In this document: positions 42,188 to 52,998 of the stretch, one piece after another
How positions within the stretch are numbered: the first letter of the stretch is position 1
Layout of the letters: each line of letters begins with the position of its first letter
From: Hygrocybe punicea
Taxonomy: Eukaryota > Basidiomycota > Agaricomycetes > Agaricales > Hygrophoraceae
Direction of reading: 5' to 3'
Assembly: GCA_963556145.1 (NCBI GenBank)
Contig: OY744465.1
Span: 2,852,001 to 2,916,000, forward strand
DNA: 64,000 nt
Notes under the pieces: generated by a model
Seen by the model: the letters and a program-made list of their open reading frames with translations, nothing else
Told to the model about the DNA's origin: nothing
The model's database searches: none
Translations under genes and position numbers: made by a program

Positions 42188-43593
42188 TGTTATGTGAATG
42201 TTTGTTTCACCAAGAATTACCGGAGTTGACTTTGTTCAGGTACCTTCTTGTTGTTCGTGGGTTTTTAATATTTAAATAACCTATCAGGAAGGGGTTTGTG
42301 GGTATATGTACTATATGAATCAATAGAATGTAATAGTGAGGTCTCTTCAATTAAGAATTGAGACTTTGAGTAGGTATGAATAGCAATTGGGTGTGTGATG
42401 TACTGAAAATACTAATATTCACTACTGGAATATAAAAATATGAACTAATGAATACTGATAACAATATTCACCAGTTGAATATGGACAGTTTTGGCTACAG
42501 GGCCTATTCAATCAAGAGTATCTCTGGGTATTATAATATCTGACTTAAATCCGAAGCTTCAAACGCACATTGGCTACTAGTTCAGGGATATCTTTAATAC
42601 CTTTTGAATACTCTGTTTTGTTTAGGATGAAACCTTAACCTTAGACGTGTATCTATTTAGGATGAAACCTTAACCTTAGAAATGTATCTAGCTGACTAAT
42701 GCTGACTAATGAATTGATTGAACTGAGTGAACTGGGTGAATTCTCCTTGATGACAAGGGGAACTCAGAGAATGATAGAATAAGAGTGAACTAGACTGGAT
42801 TGCAAGCACTAGCTACTACAATGAGTAACTACTAGTACTAAGAGAATGAGGGATCACACTGTGTGAACCCAACTAAGAGTGACTACTGAGTGGTGAGGGG
42901 GGAAATCCTACTGACTACTGGAATTTGGGGGCCCTATTTATACTGTTGGAGAACAATGGGGGACTGAGAACAATGGGAAAGTGAGAACAATAGGACTGAG
43001 TCATGAGAACAATGGATGGCATCAAAGAGGCTGTGAACAATGGGCTCTATCTCCATTTGGACTGTTTAGAACAATAGACTGCTCAGAACAATAGACCATT
43101 GTCTTTATGTAAGCAGAATATCACAATCACTCTCTGATGCATCCTATCTTATCATTATCTTATCATCCTCTTGTTCACATCTTATCTAATCATTTCCCAT
43201 TATCTAGCTGAGCCGCTTTTGATCAATACAAGTAAACAAGATTTGTAATCAATCCATTACTGCTAATATAGGTAACAATGCTAGTTGGGCTTGTCTCCTT
43301 GCACGCGCAATACAGAGAAATATATAATAAATACTAATGAGTGGGGGATGTGCCTCTGTGCACCATACATAAACGGCTAGGTCTGGGCATTACTAGTGAA
43401 GCCATAATAAATGATATAAAGGTAAGCATATATGCTATTTGTGTCTGTTCACTAGCATGCGTAATGTGGAAAGGCATAGAATGGGTACTAATGAGTGTAG
43501 GTGTGCATCCATAGTGTTGCACTTAAATATCTAAGTCCATGGTCCGATGGTAAACCCATGACATTACACCCAAAAACACTTGGGGTCATGACA
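42188..43593 (-). repeat. 5' LTR of the Gypsy element
   Basis: 1406 bp, same length as and, in the parts compared, identical to the 3' LTR, which points to a recent insertion. Confidence 0.95.
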
Positions 43594-44329
43594 CCGTTGC
43601 CGTTGCCGCCATTGCCATTGCCATCGCGGCTGCTGCTGCTGTTCACGCTGCTGGTGCTCCTGCCATGGCCGGTGCGGCTGCTGTTGCCGTTCCCGGTCCC
43701 GGTCCCGCTGCTGCTGCCGTTCCCGCTCCTGGTCCTGGTCCTGGTCCTGGTCCTGGTCCTGCCACTGCCTCGCCATCTTTGTTGCTGTCCTCATTGTTGT
43801 CGTTGCCGTCCACGCTGTCGTCGTTGCCGTCCACGCTGTCGTCGTTGCCGTCCACACTGTCGTCGTTCCTGTGCTTGCTGTCATCGTTGCCGTCCCCGTG
43901 GTTGTCGTTCCGGTACTCGTGGTTGTCGTTCCGGTCCCCTGCCGCTGCTGCTGCTGTTCGGGCTGCTGCTGCTCTTGCCATTGCCGTTGCCGTTGCAGGC
44001 TTCGCCTCGGCGCAGTAACGACTGCAAGGCATTAGTAGTACATAAAATAAGCAAAAAATCACTGATGACTTACCGTTGTCATCCTTTTCTTCCTCACCGT
44101 CGTCCGCGTCTGGGTCTTCGTCGTCTGGGTCTTCGTCATCGTCGACCACGTCCGCATCTGCGTCAACCCTGTCTTTGTCTCCGCCAACCCGGTCTCCATC
44201 GTCCGCGCCATCCCCATACCGTTGTGGATCCCGTCTCCCATCGTCGTCCTCGTTCTCGTCGTTCCAGTCCCCATGTCCGTCATTGCCATCCCCGTTCTCG
44301 TCGCTCCGGTCTGTCATTCCGGTCCCCAT
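43594..44329 (-). pseudogene. Left-arm copy of the acidic/Gln-rich arm gene, broken by the Gypsy element
   Basis: Mirror copy of the 45894-46674 gene: exon 1 44074-44329, intron 44022-44073 (ACTTAC..CTGCAAGG on plus), exon 2 from 44021. The Gypsy element interrupts exon 2 at 43593; the remaining exon 2 sequence resumes below 28693. Sequence otherwise matches the right-arm copy. Confidence 0.55.
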
Positions 44330-44988
44330 TCCGTTCTCATCGTTGCCATCCCCCCTCTCTTCGTTCCGGTCCTCGTTGTTGTCGTTCCGGTCCTCGTTGT
44401 TGTCGTTCTGGTCCTCGTTGTCATCGTTCCGGTCCTCGTTGTCGCTGTTCCCGGAACCATGGTTGTTGCCCTCTTATGGGCCTCGTGTCGTTGGCTGTCA
44501 ATGTTGATGTGGTAATGTTCACGGTCGTCTGACGTGACGTTGCTGGAAAAGACCTAAAAAGTACGTGGAATTAGTTAATAAAAATAAATCAAACAAACTT
44601 AAAATGAAACTTAGCCTGGTGCTCTTCCGCAGCCTTGTGTCTGTGATCGTGGTTGCAAAGAAAGAGTGACGTGGCTTGAACTCGCGCGAGAATTTCAACC
44701 GGCGTTTGCCGATTTCCTAAACGGGGCCGAATTGCCATATTGGTACAGGTGGCTAGATTTTCTTATTGCTATTACATGCTGTATAACACCTCAATGGCCA
44801 GGGCAAGACCCTGAAGGGATGTAAGTATCCCATACCCACAAGTATGGTAAATTTTGTATGTTATTTGAGCCTACAGAGAGAGCTATTCACAATGGATTTG
44901 AGCCCTCTGCCAAAATTGGACCCTTAAACACCCAACTTTGCGAGTATACAACTAGAAAATCTAAAATTAATTCTAGCAGTACTAGGTG

Positions 44989-45088
44989 NNNNNNNNNNNN
45001 NNNNNNNNNNNNNNNNNNNNNNNNNNNNNNNNNNNNNNNNNNNNNNNNNNNNNNNNNNNNNNNNNNNNNNNNNNNNNNNNNNNNNNNN
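44989..45088. other. Assembly gap (100 N) at the palindrome centre
   Basis: Exactly 100 N, usually a placeholder for unknown length. It lies in the spacer between the palindrome arms, so the centre of the giant element is unresolved. The unique right-hand spacer 45089-45234 shows no recognised gene. Confidence 0.98.
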
Positions 45089-45234
45089 TCACATTAATAA
45101 ATTATTGGCTGTTCAATCAAAGTCCCGTTATTTGGATTCAAGTCACGCAACTCACAGCTTTACCATTTGTTGGCTACAGCACATTTCCTGGACTACTAAC
45201 TGCCAGGCACTTATTGTAACAATGAAGCACACAT

Positions 45235-45893
45235 CACCTAGTACTGCTAGAATTAATTTTAGATTTTCTAGTTGTATACTCGCAAAGTTGGGTGTTTAAG
45301 GGTCCAATTTTGGCAGAGGGCTCAAATCCATTGTGAATAGCTCTCTCTGTAGGCTCAAATAACATACAAAATTTACCATACTTGTGGGTATGGGATACTT
45401 ACATCCCTTCAGGGTCTTGCCCTGGCCATTGAGGTGTTATACAGCATGTAATAGCAATAAGAAAATCTAGCCACCTGTACCAATATGGCAATTCGGCCCC
45501 GTTTAGGAAATCGGCAAACGCCGGTTGAAATTCTCGCGCGAGTTCAAGCCACGTCACTCTTTCTTTGCAACCACGATCACAGACACAAGGCTGCGGAAGA
45601 GCACCAGGCTAAGTTTCATTTTAAGTTTGTTTGATTTATTTTTATTAACTAATTCCACGTACTTTTTAGGTCTTTTCCAGCAACGTCACGTCAGACGACC
45701 GTGAACATTACCACATCAACATTGACAGCCAACGACACGAGGCCCATAAGAGGGCAACAACCATGGTTCCGGGAACAGCGACAACGAGGACCGGAACGAT
45801 GACAACGAGGACCAGAACGACAACAACGAGGACCGGAACGACAACAACGAGGACCGGAACGAAGAGAGGGGGGATGGCAACGATGAGAACGGA
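45235..45893. other. Inner right arm, upstream of the arm gene
   Basis: Reverse complement of 44330-44988. Holds a likely intron acceptor (branch TTAACTAAT and CTTTTTAG ending at about 45670) after a GTTTGTTTGA donor-like word, then an exon-like stretch SSNVTSDDREHYHINIDS. It could be the 5' part of the arm gene with further introns; the joining to 45894 is not resolved. Confidence 0.35.
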
Positions 45894-46674
45894 ATGGGGA
45901 CCGGAATGACAGACCGGAGCGACGAGAACGGGGATGGCAATGACGGACATGGGGACTGGAACGACGAGAACGAGGACGACGATGGGAGACGGGATCCACA
46001 ACGGTATGGGGATGGCGCGGACGATGGAGACCGGGTTGGCGGAGACAAAGACAGGGTTGACGCAGATGCGGACGTGGTCGACGATGACGAAGACCCAGAC
46101 GACGAAGACCCAGACGCGGACGACGGTGAGGAAGAAAAGGATGACAACGGTAAGTCATCAGTGATTTTTTGCTTATTTTATGTACTACTAATGCCTTGCA
46201 GTCGTTACTGCGCCGAGGCGAAGCCTGCAACGGCAACGGCAATGGCAAGAGCAGCAGCAGCCCGAACAGCAGCAGCAGCGGCAGGGGACCGGAACGACAA
46301 CCACGAGTACCGGAACGACAACCACGGGGACGGCAACGATGACAGCAAGCACAGGAACGACGACAGTGTGGACGGCAACGACGACAGCGTGGACGGCAAC
46401 GACGACAGCGTGGACGGCAACGACAACAATGAGGACAGCAACAAAGATGGCGAGGCAGTGGCAGGACCAGGACCAGGACCAGGACCAGGACCAGGAGCGG
46501 GAACGGCAGCAGCAGCGGGACCGGGACCGGGAACGGCAACAGCAGCCGCACCGGCCATGGCAGGAGCACCAGCAGCGTGAACAGCAGCAGCAGCCGCGAT
46601 GGCAATGGCAATGGCGGCAACGGCAACGGCAGCAGCACGAACTGCAGCACCAGCAACAGCAGACACGACAATGA
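45894..46674 (+). CDS. Putative two-exon low-complexity gene of the giant element (right arm)
   Basis: Exon 1 45894-46149, intron 46150-46201 (GTAAGT donor, TACTAAT branch, TTGCAG acceptor: a textbook 52-bp fungal intron), exon 2 46202-46674; spliced length 729 nt, 242 aa, in frame. Exon 1 encodes an acidic D/E/N/G-rich segment (GDWNDENEDDDGRRDPQRYG, DDDEDPDDEDPDADDGEEEK). Exon 2 in the spliced frame is Gln/Arg/Thr-rich (WQEQQQPEQQQQRQG, DQDQDQDQDQERERQQQ). No known domain. Acidic plus Gln-rich composition resembles transcriptional activation or phase-separating regions, but low-complexity DNA gives such frames by chance; the intron is the main support. The start is the first Met in frame and may be extended upstream by another exon. 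Confidence 0.4.
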
Positions 46675-46740
46675 CAACGGCAACGGTAGCAGCAGCAGCA
46701 GCGACGACGACGGCAGCAACAGCAGCGACGGCAGCAGCAG

Positions 46741-47085
46741 CGGCAACGGCAACGGCAGCAGCAGCGGCAACGGCAACGGCAGCAGCAGCGGCAACGGCAA
46801 CGGCAGCAGCAGCGGCAACGGCAACGGCAGCAGCAGCGGCAACGGCAACGGCAGCAGCAGCGGCAACGGCAACGGCAGCAGCAGCGGCAACGGCAACGGC
46901 AGCAGCAGCGGCAACGGCAACGGCAGCAGCAGCGGCAACGGCAACGGCAGCAGCAGCGGCAACGGCAACGGCAGCAGCAGCGGCAACGGCAACGGCAGCA
47001 GCAGCGGCAACGGCAACGGCAGCAGCAGCGGCAACGGCAACGGCAGCAGCAGCGGCAACGGCAACGGCAGCAGCAGCAGCGGCAA
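46741..47085. repeat. 24-bp array, right arm (about 14 units)
   Basis: Tandem GGCAACGGCAACGGCAGC plus AGCAGC. Four units more than the left arm. Long Ser/Gly/Asn, Ala/Thr and Leu/Pro frames across it are repeat artefacts. Confidence 0.95.
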
Positions 47086-47715
47086 TGGAAACGGCAGCAA
47101 CAGCAGCGACGGCAACAGCAGCAACAGCAGCAGCAGCAGCAGCAGCAGACACGACAACGGCAACGGCAACGGCAGCAGCAGCGGTGGTAATGAACCCGAC
47201 CGTCGGGGTGGCTCAGCAATGAGACGAGGGCAGGGTGATTCCCTGCCCTCGTTATATCATTATTATTGTATTTTGTACCTATTATACATAGTGAGACGAG
47301 GGCAGGATTCCTGCCCTTGGAATATGATGATTATTACCACTCACGTGTCACATGATTAATGCAACGCGACAGGTCACATGATTGATGAGACGTGACATGT
47401 CACAAGTGTGATGTAACGTTTGGACGGCCCAACGTGACATCACACTTTGTGACATGTGGTCAACAAACACGTTAAGTCACATGAACAAATAAGTACAAGC
47501 CCATCAAACACGGTTGAGATTTTCTCCTTACCTCACAACCACCACTACCACTTTTGATGACACTACAGGATCCTTGGTTATTGTACCGGGCAACAACCAG
47601 AGATTCTGTAGTGTCATAGTCTTAACTGGTAGGTGATTTCCTCAGGCTTTGTTGCTGACGTCTGTTCACTTCACAGGACTACTTGATTATTGTGGTATGT
47701 TCTTCTTTTTCACCG

Positions 47716-47970
47716 TCAGGTATCTTCTTTGGTATGTTTGCATCCAGATGAGTGATTAATTTGTATTACCCCATTACTGACAGTATCTTTTGTTGAAGTT
47801 ATCTGTTCAACTTGAATGAACATTGTGGCATCTCTGCGTGCCAACTGTTGGTGTCTGGTCCTCAGAAATGAGTGCTTGTCACTGTACAGGTCTTCAGGAA
47901 TGAAAGGGCAGGTGAATCCCCCTGATTTCCTTGCTGGGCAACCTACTTGTAGTGGGCCTGGTGGCATCAT
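47716..47970 (-). CDS. 84-codon open frame of unknown function, right arm
   Basis: Same protein as 27445-27699, in the mirrored position. See that entry for residues. No family recognised. Confidence 0.3.
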   Translation of the reverse strand: MMPPGPLQVGCPARKSGGFTCPFIPEDLYSDKHSFLRTRHQQLARRDATMFIQVEQITSTKDTVSNGVIQINHSSGCKHTKEDT

Positions 47971-48589
47971 TGAAAGTTGACCAGGTAAGTCTCACTATTA
48001 CTTTTAAGCCTCCCTTTAGTGACATTGAGACCAGGTAATATTGTTAGTTTAGTTGATTTCAGTATCCATTTTTGGTTATTTGTTCGCAAAATTTTTGTTA
48101 GTATTTTCTTTGTCAGTCAGTCTTGATCAAGAAGGAGAAGAGCTCCTCCTTTGAGATCAAGACTGAATGGCGTTGGTGTCTTGCTTGTTATCCTTTCAGA
48201 GGCATTTGTGACACAGTAGCAGTACTTGTTGTAATGTTAAGCTGTTAATGTCTGAGAAGGAATTTATTGCATTTTATCGGTGTAAACCCTAACCCTATGT
48301 CACAAGGTCAGCCGTATCATGGCTGGCCATTATATCTCTGGCACTGGTCAATCCATGACCCACAACCAGCCAGAGACCCATTAGGAACAGCCAACCAATG
48401 TGCCATGACCAGCCAATGTATTCTGAGTGTTGGCCAATGCATATCATGTTGACAGCTGATGTAATTAGAGCTGTGGCCATCCCAATGTAGCTGGAGCTTT
48501 GGCCAACCCAGGTGCTATGGCCATGTCATATGACCAAAGCTTTCGCGAACCCATGTTCCATGGCTACACCCAGTACAGTCAGCCAATCC

Positions 48590-49215
48590 ATGTCTCATGG
48601 CCAGCCAATAAACGAACAGAGGTCAGCCAATCCATGTTCCATGTCCAGCCGAAATACCCAGACCATCGGCCAATCCATAGCCTGAATACCCAGACCTGTT
48701 GGCCAATCCATCTCCCATGGCCAGCCAAAATACCCAGACCATTTGGCCAACCCATGTTCCATGGCCAAGTGAAATACCGAGACTGGTTGGCCAATCCATG
48801 TTCCATGGCCAACCGAAATACCCAGACTGGTCGGCCAATCCACATTCCATGGCCACCCGAAATACCCAGACCGGTTGGCCAATCCATGTTCCATGGCCAA
48901 CCAAAATACCCAGCCAGGTCGGCCAATCCACCTCCCATGGCCAGTGGAAATACCTAGCCCAGTCGGCCAATCCATGTTTCATGGCCAGCTGAAATACCCA
49001 GACCCATCGGCCAATCCATGTTCCATGGCCAGCCAAGATACCCAGCCAGGTCGGCCAATCCATGTTCCATGGCCAGCCAAGATACCCAGCCAGGTCGGCC
49101 AATCCACGTTCCATGGCCAGCCGAAATACCCAGACCCGTCGGCCAATCCACGTTCCATGGCCAGCCGAAATACCCAGCCAGGTCGGCCAATCCATGTTCC
49201 ATGGCCAGCCAATAT
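48590..49215. repeat. 44-bp minisatellite, right arm (about 14 units)
   Basis: Reverse complement of the 26029-26830 array with about four fewer units; the missing units lie in the part matching 26430-26600 of the left arm. Open in nearly all frames for the same reason. Confidence 0.9.
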
Positions 49216-49947
49216 ATCCCTCTGCTTCGGCCAACCCATGCTTCTCCGAACATGGAACCCTCGGCCAAGCCATCTGCCCTGGAGAAAGATATTGGTCGTC
49301 CGAGATAAGCCAGCCCACTTGGAGTGGGAATTGTCCATCTCGGCTGAGCCATGTCTTGTGGAAAGGATATGCTGTAAGGTGTGGCTTCAGACACATCTAA
49401 CACAAGATTCTATTGATTCATTCACAGTGAACATGGACATAGGACATGTAATTGAAGAGTTAAACCATTAGCACAACAACAATGTACAGTGGTAGGAAAT
49501 AAAGGAAAAATTTGGATTGAGAAAATTGATTAGCTAGTATACTTGTATTTTCACAGGTTCAGTTCAGGTTCAGCCTGGCCTGAACCTGAACTGAACCTAT
49601 CTGAACCTGAACCTTTGGTTCATTGCAAGGTTCAGCATATGAGCTGAACTGAACCTTACCATCACTAGGTCAAATTTTCTCAATTGAAAAAAAAAAAGTT
49701 GCGAGTGCCATGAATTACTAAAATTGCTGTAAATCTTGGCCAACAAAATATCTTGTGGTGGAAATAACTTTGTGGGAAATGACTCTGAATACAACATGAT
49801 GAAAGAACTCGTTCATGACATGCAAAGCACTGGCCCACTAAACAAGTACTCTGGAACCATTGGTGTCCAAAGCAATTCCAGTCAAACTATAGCAAATCAG
49901 GAAGCTACTATATAGGCAAAGCTCTTTGACATCAAATTACAACAGTT

Positions 49948-52073
49948 GTTATATTATGTGAAAATATGAGACAAACCAATCAGTCAGAAGAAGATGTCCA
50001 ACTGAGACTGGCATTGGAAGACATGAGATACAAAGCATGTACTCCCAAAGATATTGCATTTCTTCATACTCGTATTACAGGAAAAGGTTCAAATGATCCA
50101 AAATTAGCCCAAAAGAAATTCAGGAATGTATCAGTTGTAACTGCATTGAATGCACAAAAAGACAAAATCAATGAACTTGGTATTCAATGTTTTGCTGCTG
50201 AAAATAAAAGACCATTAACATTCTATAGACAGATGAAATGATCCTACTAGTGTCAATAGCAAATGAAAATCTCATCACATGTCAACAATTTTGGATCCTA
50301 TTCGACACACAAAGATATTGGAACCTTCACTCCAAAAACTACTTTGGAGCCAACCACATACATCATCCTCTGATTATATACCAGGAAGATTAGACTTATG
50401 TGTAGGCATGCCAGTGATGCTGAGAAACAATGATGCGATGGAGTGTTGCATTACCAAAGGAGCAGAGGGCATGGTTGTGGGTTGGCAGAGTGCAATAGGT
50501 CCAGAACAACAAATTGTACTGGACACTTTATTTGTCGGATTATTGAATCCTCCAAAGAAAATCAACATAGAAGGACTTCCTGAAAATGTAGTGCTGATTA
50601 CAAAACATATCACTTTCACAATGTGCTTTTTACCAAATGATAATGTGATATCTTTGTCAAAAGAACAAGTGTTAGTGCTACCTAATTTTGCAATGACTGA
50701 TTATGCATGTCAAGGATGTACTCATCCTAACAATGTAGTCGACCTCAGTAGTTGTAGACACCATCAATCCTATTATACTTGCTTATCAAGAAGTGCTTCT
50801 GCAGCAGGAACTATCATCATGCAAGGCTTTGATCCTAAAGTAATTACTGGTGGTGCTTCTGGATATCTCAGGCAAGAATTCAGAGAATTAGAACTGCTTG
50901 ATGAGATTACCAAACTTAAATATGAAGGACTCTTACCAGACCATGTCAAGGGAAATCAGCAAAATTTTATCATTGATCAATTTAGAAAATGGAAAGGAAA
51001 GTCATATGTTCCAAAAACATTCATCATGCTATTGCATGGAAAGCCACAGAGTAACTAAATCAATACACAGCATAGCCCTTGGCAATTAATTAAACGTATG
51101 AACAAAAATCAAAAGACAGATTTAAGAAACCTCAACTTTGTTCCTGCAAAAGGAACTGTTCCAATCACTGTCACTTATAAACATTCCACAGCAAATGTAT
51201 TGCAAAATAAAAAACGAAAATTAGAATAAGTTGTAAGTTCATCTTCCATAGTGAAGAAAAGACCCAAAACAAGTACTATTGAATTCAATGAACCAAAAGG
51301 GTTTATATGGGATGCACAAGATTGGAGCTGTGCTTATGATTCACTCTTACAATATTATTAGAGTATATGGAATGAAGATCCATTAAGTTGGAAAAAAAGA
51401 TTCAATAGCATCAATGAAATATTAATGATTTTGAGCTTAGGATTCAAATGATCAAAGAATAACACAACAGATTTAGAAACAGTTATAAATACAATCAGAC
51501 ATTCATTGCATCAAGATAAACCTGGAATATTTCCTTATGATCAAGTTATAAGTGATTTGGCTCATTATATAACGAAAGCAAATGAACCAATAACTTCAAC
51601 TTGTCTTAAATGTATGAATTGTGAAAACATAACCATTCTGGAAAATGATAGATGTGATGCCATCTTTCATTGTTCATATTCATTTTTTGGAACAATCTCA
51701 GCATGTCTTACTCAAATTATAGTTAATAGACAATGGCACAGATGTCAATTGTGTTGGGGAGAGATTACTAAATTTATTGCATTTAACAAAATTCCATCTC
51801 TAATCACTTGACTCTATTGAGAATTTAATGGTTAGTCAAGTTACAAACTTGTCAATTAATGAAATATCCACTGCTTTCACATTGAGAGGAATTGTGTACT
51901 TTGGTGATGCACATTTTACTGCTCACATATTCATCAACAGTATGGTATGGTTTTATGATGGTATATCAACAAGATCAATTTGTATTGAAGGCAATATAGA
52001 TGACTTTTCAAATATTAATTTATTGTCATGTAATGGTAATAATGCTGTACTCTTTATATATGCTCAATCTTAA
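49948..52073 (+). pseudogene. PIF1-like helicase C-terminal part fused to a papain-fold peptidase-like domain
   Basis: N-terminal Walker motifs are missing; it starts VILCENMRQTNQSEEDVQLR. Helicase C-terminal features: NVSVVTALNAQKDKINELG, LCVGMPVMLRNNDAMECCIT (2B-like region), MTDYACQGCTHPNNVVDLS and YYTCLSRSASAAGTIIMQGF (motif VI, Leu-Ser-Arg). The tail has FRKWKGKSYVP. From 51300 a second domain reads FIWDAQDWSCAYDSLLQYY, with a Cys in the position of a ubiquitin-hydrolase Cys box, and later RGIVYFGDAHFTAHIF (His box) and NNAVLFIYAQS. Stops at 51058, 51360 and 51450 and several frame changes show decay. Helicase plus Cys-protease layout is known for Helentrons and for Agaricomycete PIF1-like genes. 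Confidence 0.7.
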
Positions 52074-52081
52074 TATTTGTT

Positions 52082-52130
52082 CTCTTGCTAAAAAGGGGAT
52101 GAGTGACCTGCCATGCAAAGCAATGGCCAC
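52082..52130 (+). other. Sequence resembling the Helentron-like 3' terminus
   Basis: CCTGCCATGCAAAGCAATGG followed by CCACACCCCACTAGT, 10 bp after the peptidase stop. The E5 3' end reads ACATGCAAAGCACTGGCCC ACTAAACAAG. The match is imperfect (extra CCAC) but keeps the order of words; suggests that the helicase pseudogene belonged to a related element. Confidence 0.4.
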
Positions 52131-52995
52131 ACCCCACTAGTATAAATACAAAATAATGTGGTGAGGGGGCTAAAATTAATTAATTTTTTGTTTTCTTCAG
52201 AGACAATGCAGGAAGGATTGACTTTTGTACATTCACATCCAGTGAGACTTAGATGGCAGAGGATGCTCAGATTGGTCAATGTGATTCTAGATTTTGTTGC
52301 TTATGGTAACCCTGAGGGTCTGGAATTTTGATTTGAAAAAAAAGTGGGTGATCTTCAGAGGTAGGGGTCAAGTAGGTCTTCGAGTTACCAATGCGTTGTC
52401 CAGTCAATAGCCAACATGTTTCCAGAGTGAAAGGGAATGAGTGGGAGGGTGTTTGACATTGATAGGGGGAGGTGAATTTTTGGGGGGGTTTTGGAAACAT
52501 TTCATTCAGTGAGTCATGGAGGATCGATTACTTTACTATTTCTCTTGTCGTCGTCTAATATATGGTTACTTTTTCTATCTGTGAAATGTGTAAGCAGAAC
52601 ATCATCCCAAAAGAGCAGTGGGGGATTTTATTTCGGTGGTACATAGAAGAACAGTTATGATGGGAGATGGTCAAAGAAAAGAATAAAAGGGAGACGGGAA
52701 AGATGTTATTACAGGATTATCGTTGAGACAGAATGGGAAGTGGAAGACAGATACATTTTGTTTTTCTCATGTGGGGTAGTGTTTACTTGTTTTGTTTCTT
52801 TTTCCCTTTGCTATGGTCGATGTAAAAAGTATCTCTTTTTAAAAATTTTTGGTGGAAGAGCGGGGGCCATGTGTGGGGGGGAGGATGACAAGCAGTGAGG
52901 TAATGTCTGCAACAAAGACATCACGGCTTGGACAGCCTTTTTGATGTACCAAGAATTTTTGCAGTGTGAAGCGAGCCACGATGGTGGTGCCTCTT
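52131..52995. other. No gene recognised
   Basis: Mixed G/T-rich sequence; short open frames (for example 52276-52500 minus) have no recognised family or repeat. Confidence 0.5.
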
Positions 52996-52998
52996 AAT

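Larger units (their letters stand above)
28694..43593 (-). mobile_element. Complete Ty3/Gypsy LTR retrotransposon, 14.9 kb
   Basis: Two 1406-bp LTRs (28694-30099 and 42188-43593) that match at every stretch I compared, minus-strand Gag-protease, Pol (RT, RNase H, integrase) and a third ORF. Target duplication CCGT (28690-28693 and 43594-43597). The right palindrome arm holds the empty site at 46626-46629 (ACGG on plus), which confirms the 4-bp duplication. Integrase after RNase H places it in Ty3/Gypsy. All three ORFs are open. It is inserted in the left copy of the arm gene (exon 2). Very long for a fungal Gypsy. Confidence 0.95.
25865..49375. repeat. Inverted duplication (palindrome arms) of the giant element
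   Basis: Reading inward, the left arm (25865-28693, resuming at 43594 after the Gypsy insertion, to 44988) is the reverse complement of the right arm (49375 to 45235). Over the innermost 160 bp and other stretches I compared, identity is complete. The arms differ in minisatellite copy number and in the Gypsy insertion. The outer boundary fades near 25865 and 49375 (CAGCATATC(T/C)TTTCCA). Confidence 0.9.
25367..49667. mobile_element. Giant palindromic hAT-type element, 24.3 kb
   Basis: Ends TAGTGATGGTACAGTTTGGT (left) and TAGTGATGGTAAGGTTCAGT (right, reverse complemented): 11 identical terminal bases with the YARNG start, followed on both sides by GGTTC/GAACC arrays (25385-25545; 49556-49660). 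Flanking 8-mers GGTCAAAA (25359-25366) and GGTCAAAT (49668-49675) look like a target duplication with one change. The element interrupts FB4. Body: inverted arms of about 4.1 kb (25865-28693 plus 43594-44988 on the left, 45235 to about 49375 on the right), a gap, and the nested Gypsy element. No transposase recognised, although the gap could hide sequence. Confidence 0.7.
23756..49729. mobile_element. Foldback element FB4, split by hAT-B2 and the giant element
   Basis: Left end CAGCCATTTTAGTAATTCAT at 23756 and right end ATGAATTACTAAAATTGCTG at 49710-49729, both flanked by TA. Subtracting hAT-B2 with its duplication (867 bp) and the 25367-49667 insertion with its duplication (24309 bp) leaves 798 bp, within the 766-814 range of FB1-FB3. 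The sequence also continues correctly across both insertion points. Confidence 0.85.
21674..49846 (+). mobile_element. Helentron-like element E5 (contains FB4 and the 24-kb insertion)
   Basis: 5' end TTATGAGTTCTTCCATTTAT (diverged stem-loop) and 3' end GGCCCACTAAACAAG at 49832-49846, followed by T, with AAAGAACTCGTTCATG just inside. Without FB4 it is about 2.2 kb, the excess over other copies being the C-rich satellite at 22.0-23.6 kb. Linking these two distant ends rests on FB4 being continuous across the giant insertion and on the family termini; there is no duplication to confirm it. Confidence 0.55.

Noticed and set aside
43501..44532. 343-codon plus frame and mirror at 46188-47219
   Set aside because: Antisense to the arm gene and to arrays; crosses the LTR boundary.
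44989..45088. Palindrome as a pure assembly artefact
   Set aside because: Not excluded at the centre, but copy-number differences between arms, a one-arm Gypsy insertion and the matching outer FB4 join argue for real DNA.
25367..49667. A hAT transposase inside the giant element
   Set aside because: No DDE-type hAT core or RW-type motif was found in any readable frame; the N gap cannot be assessed.
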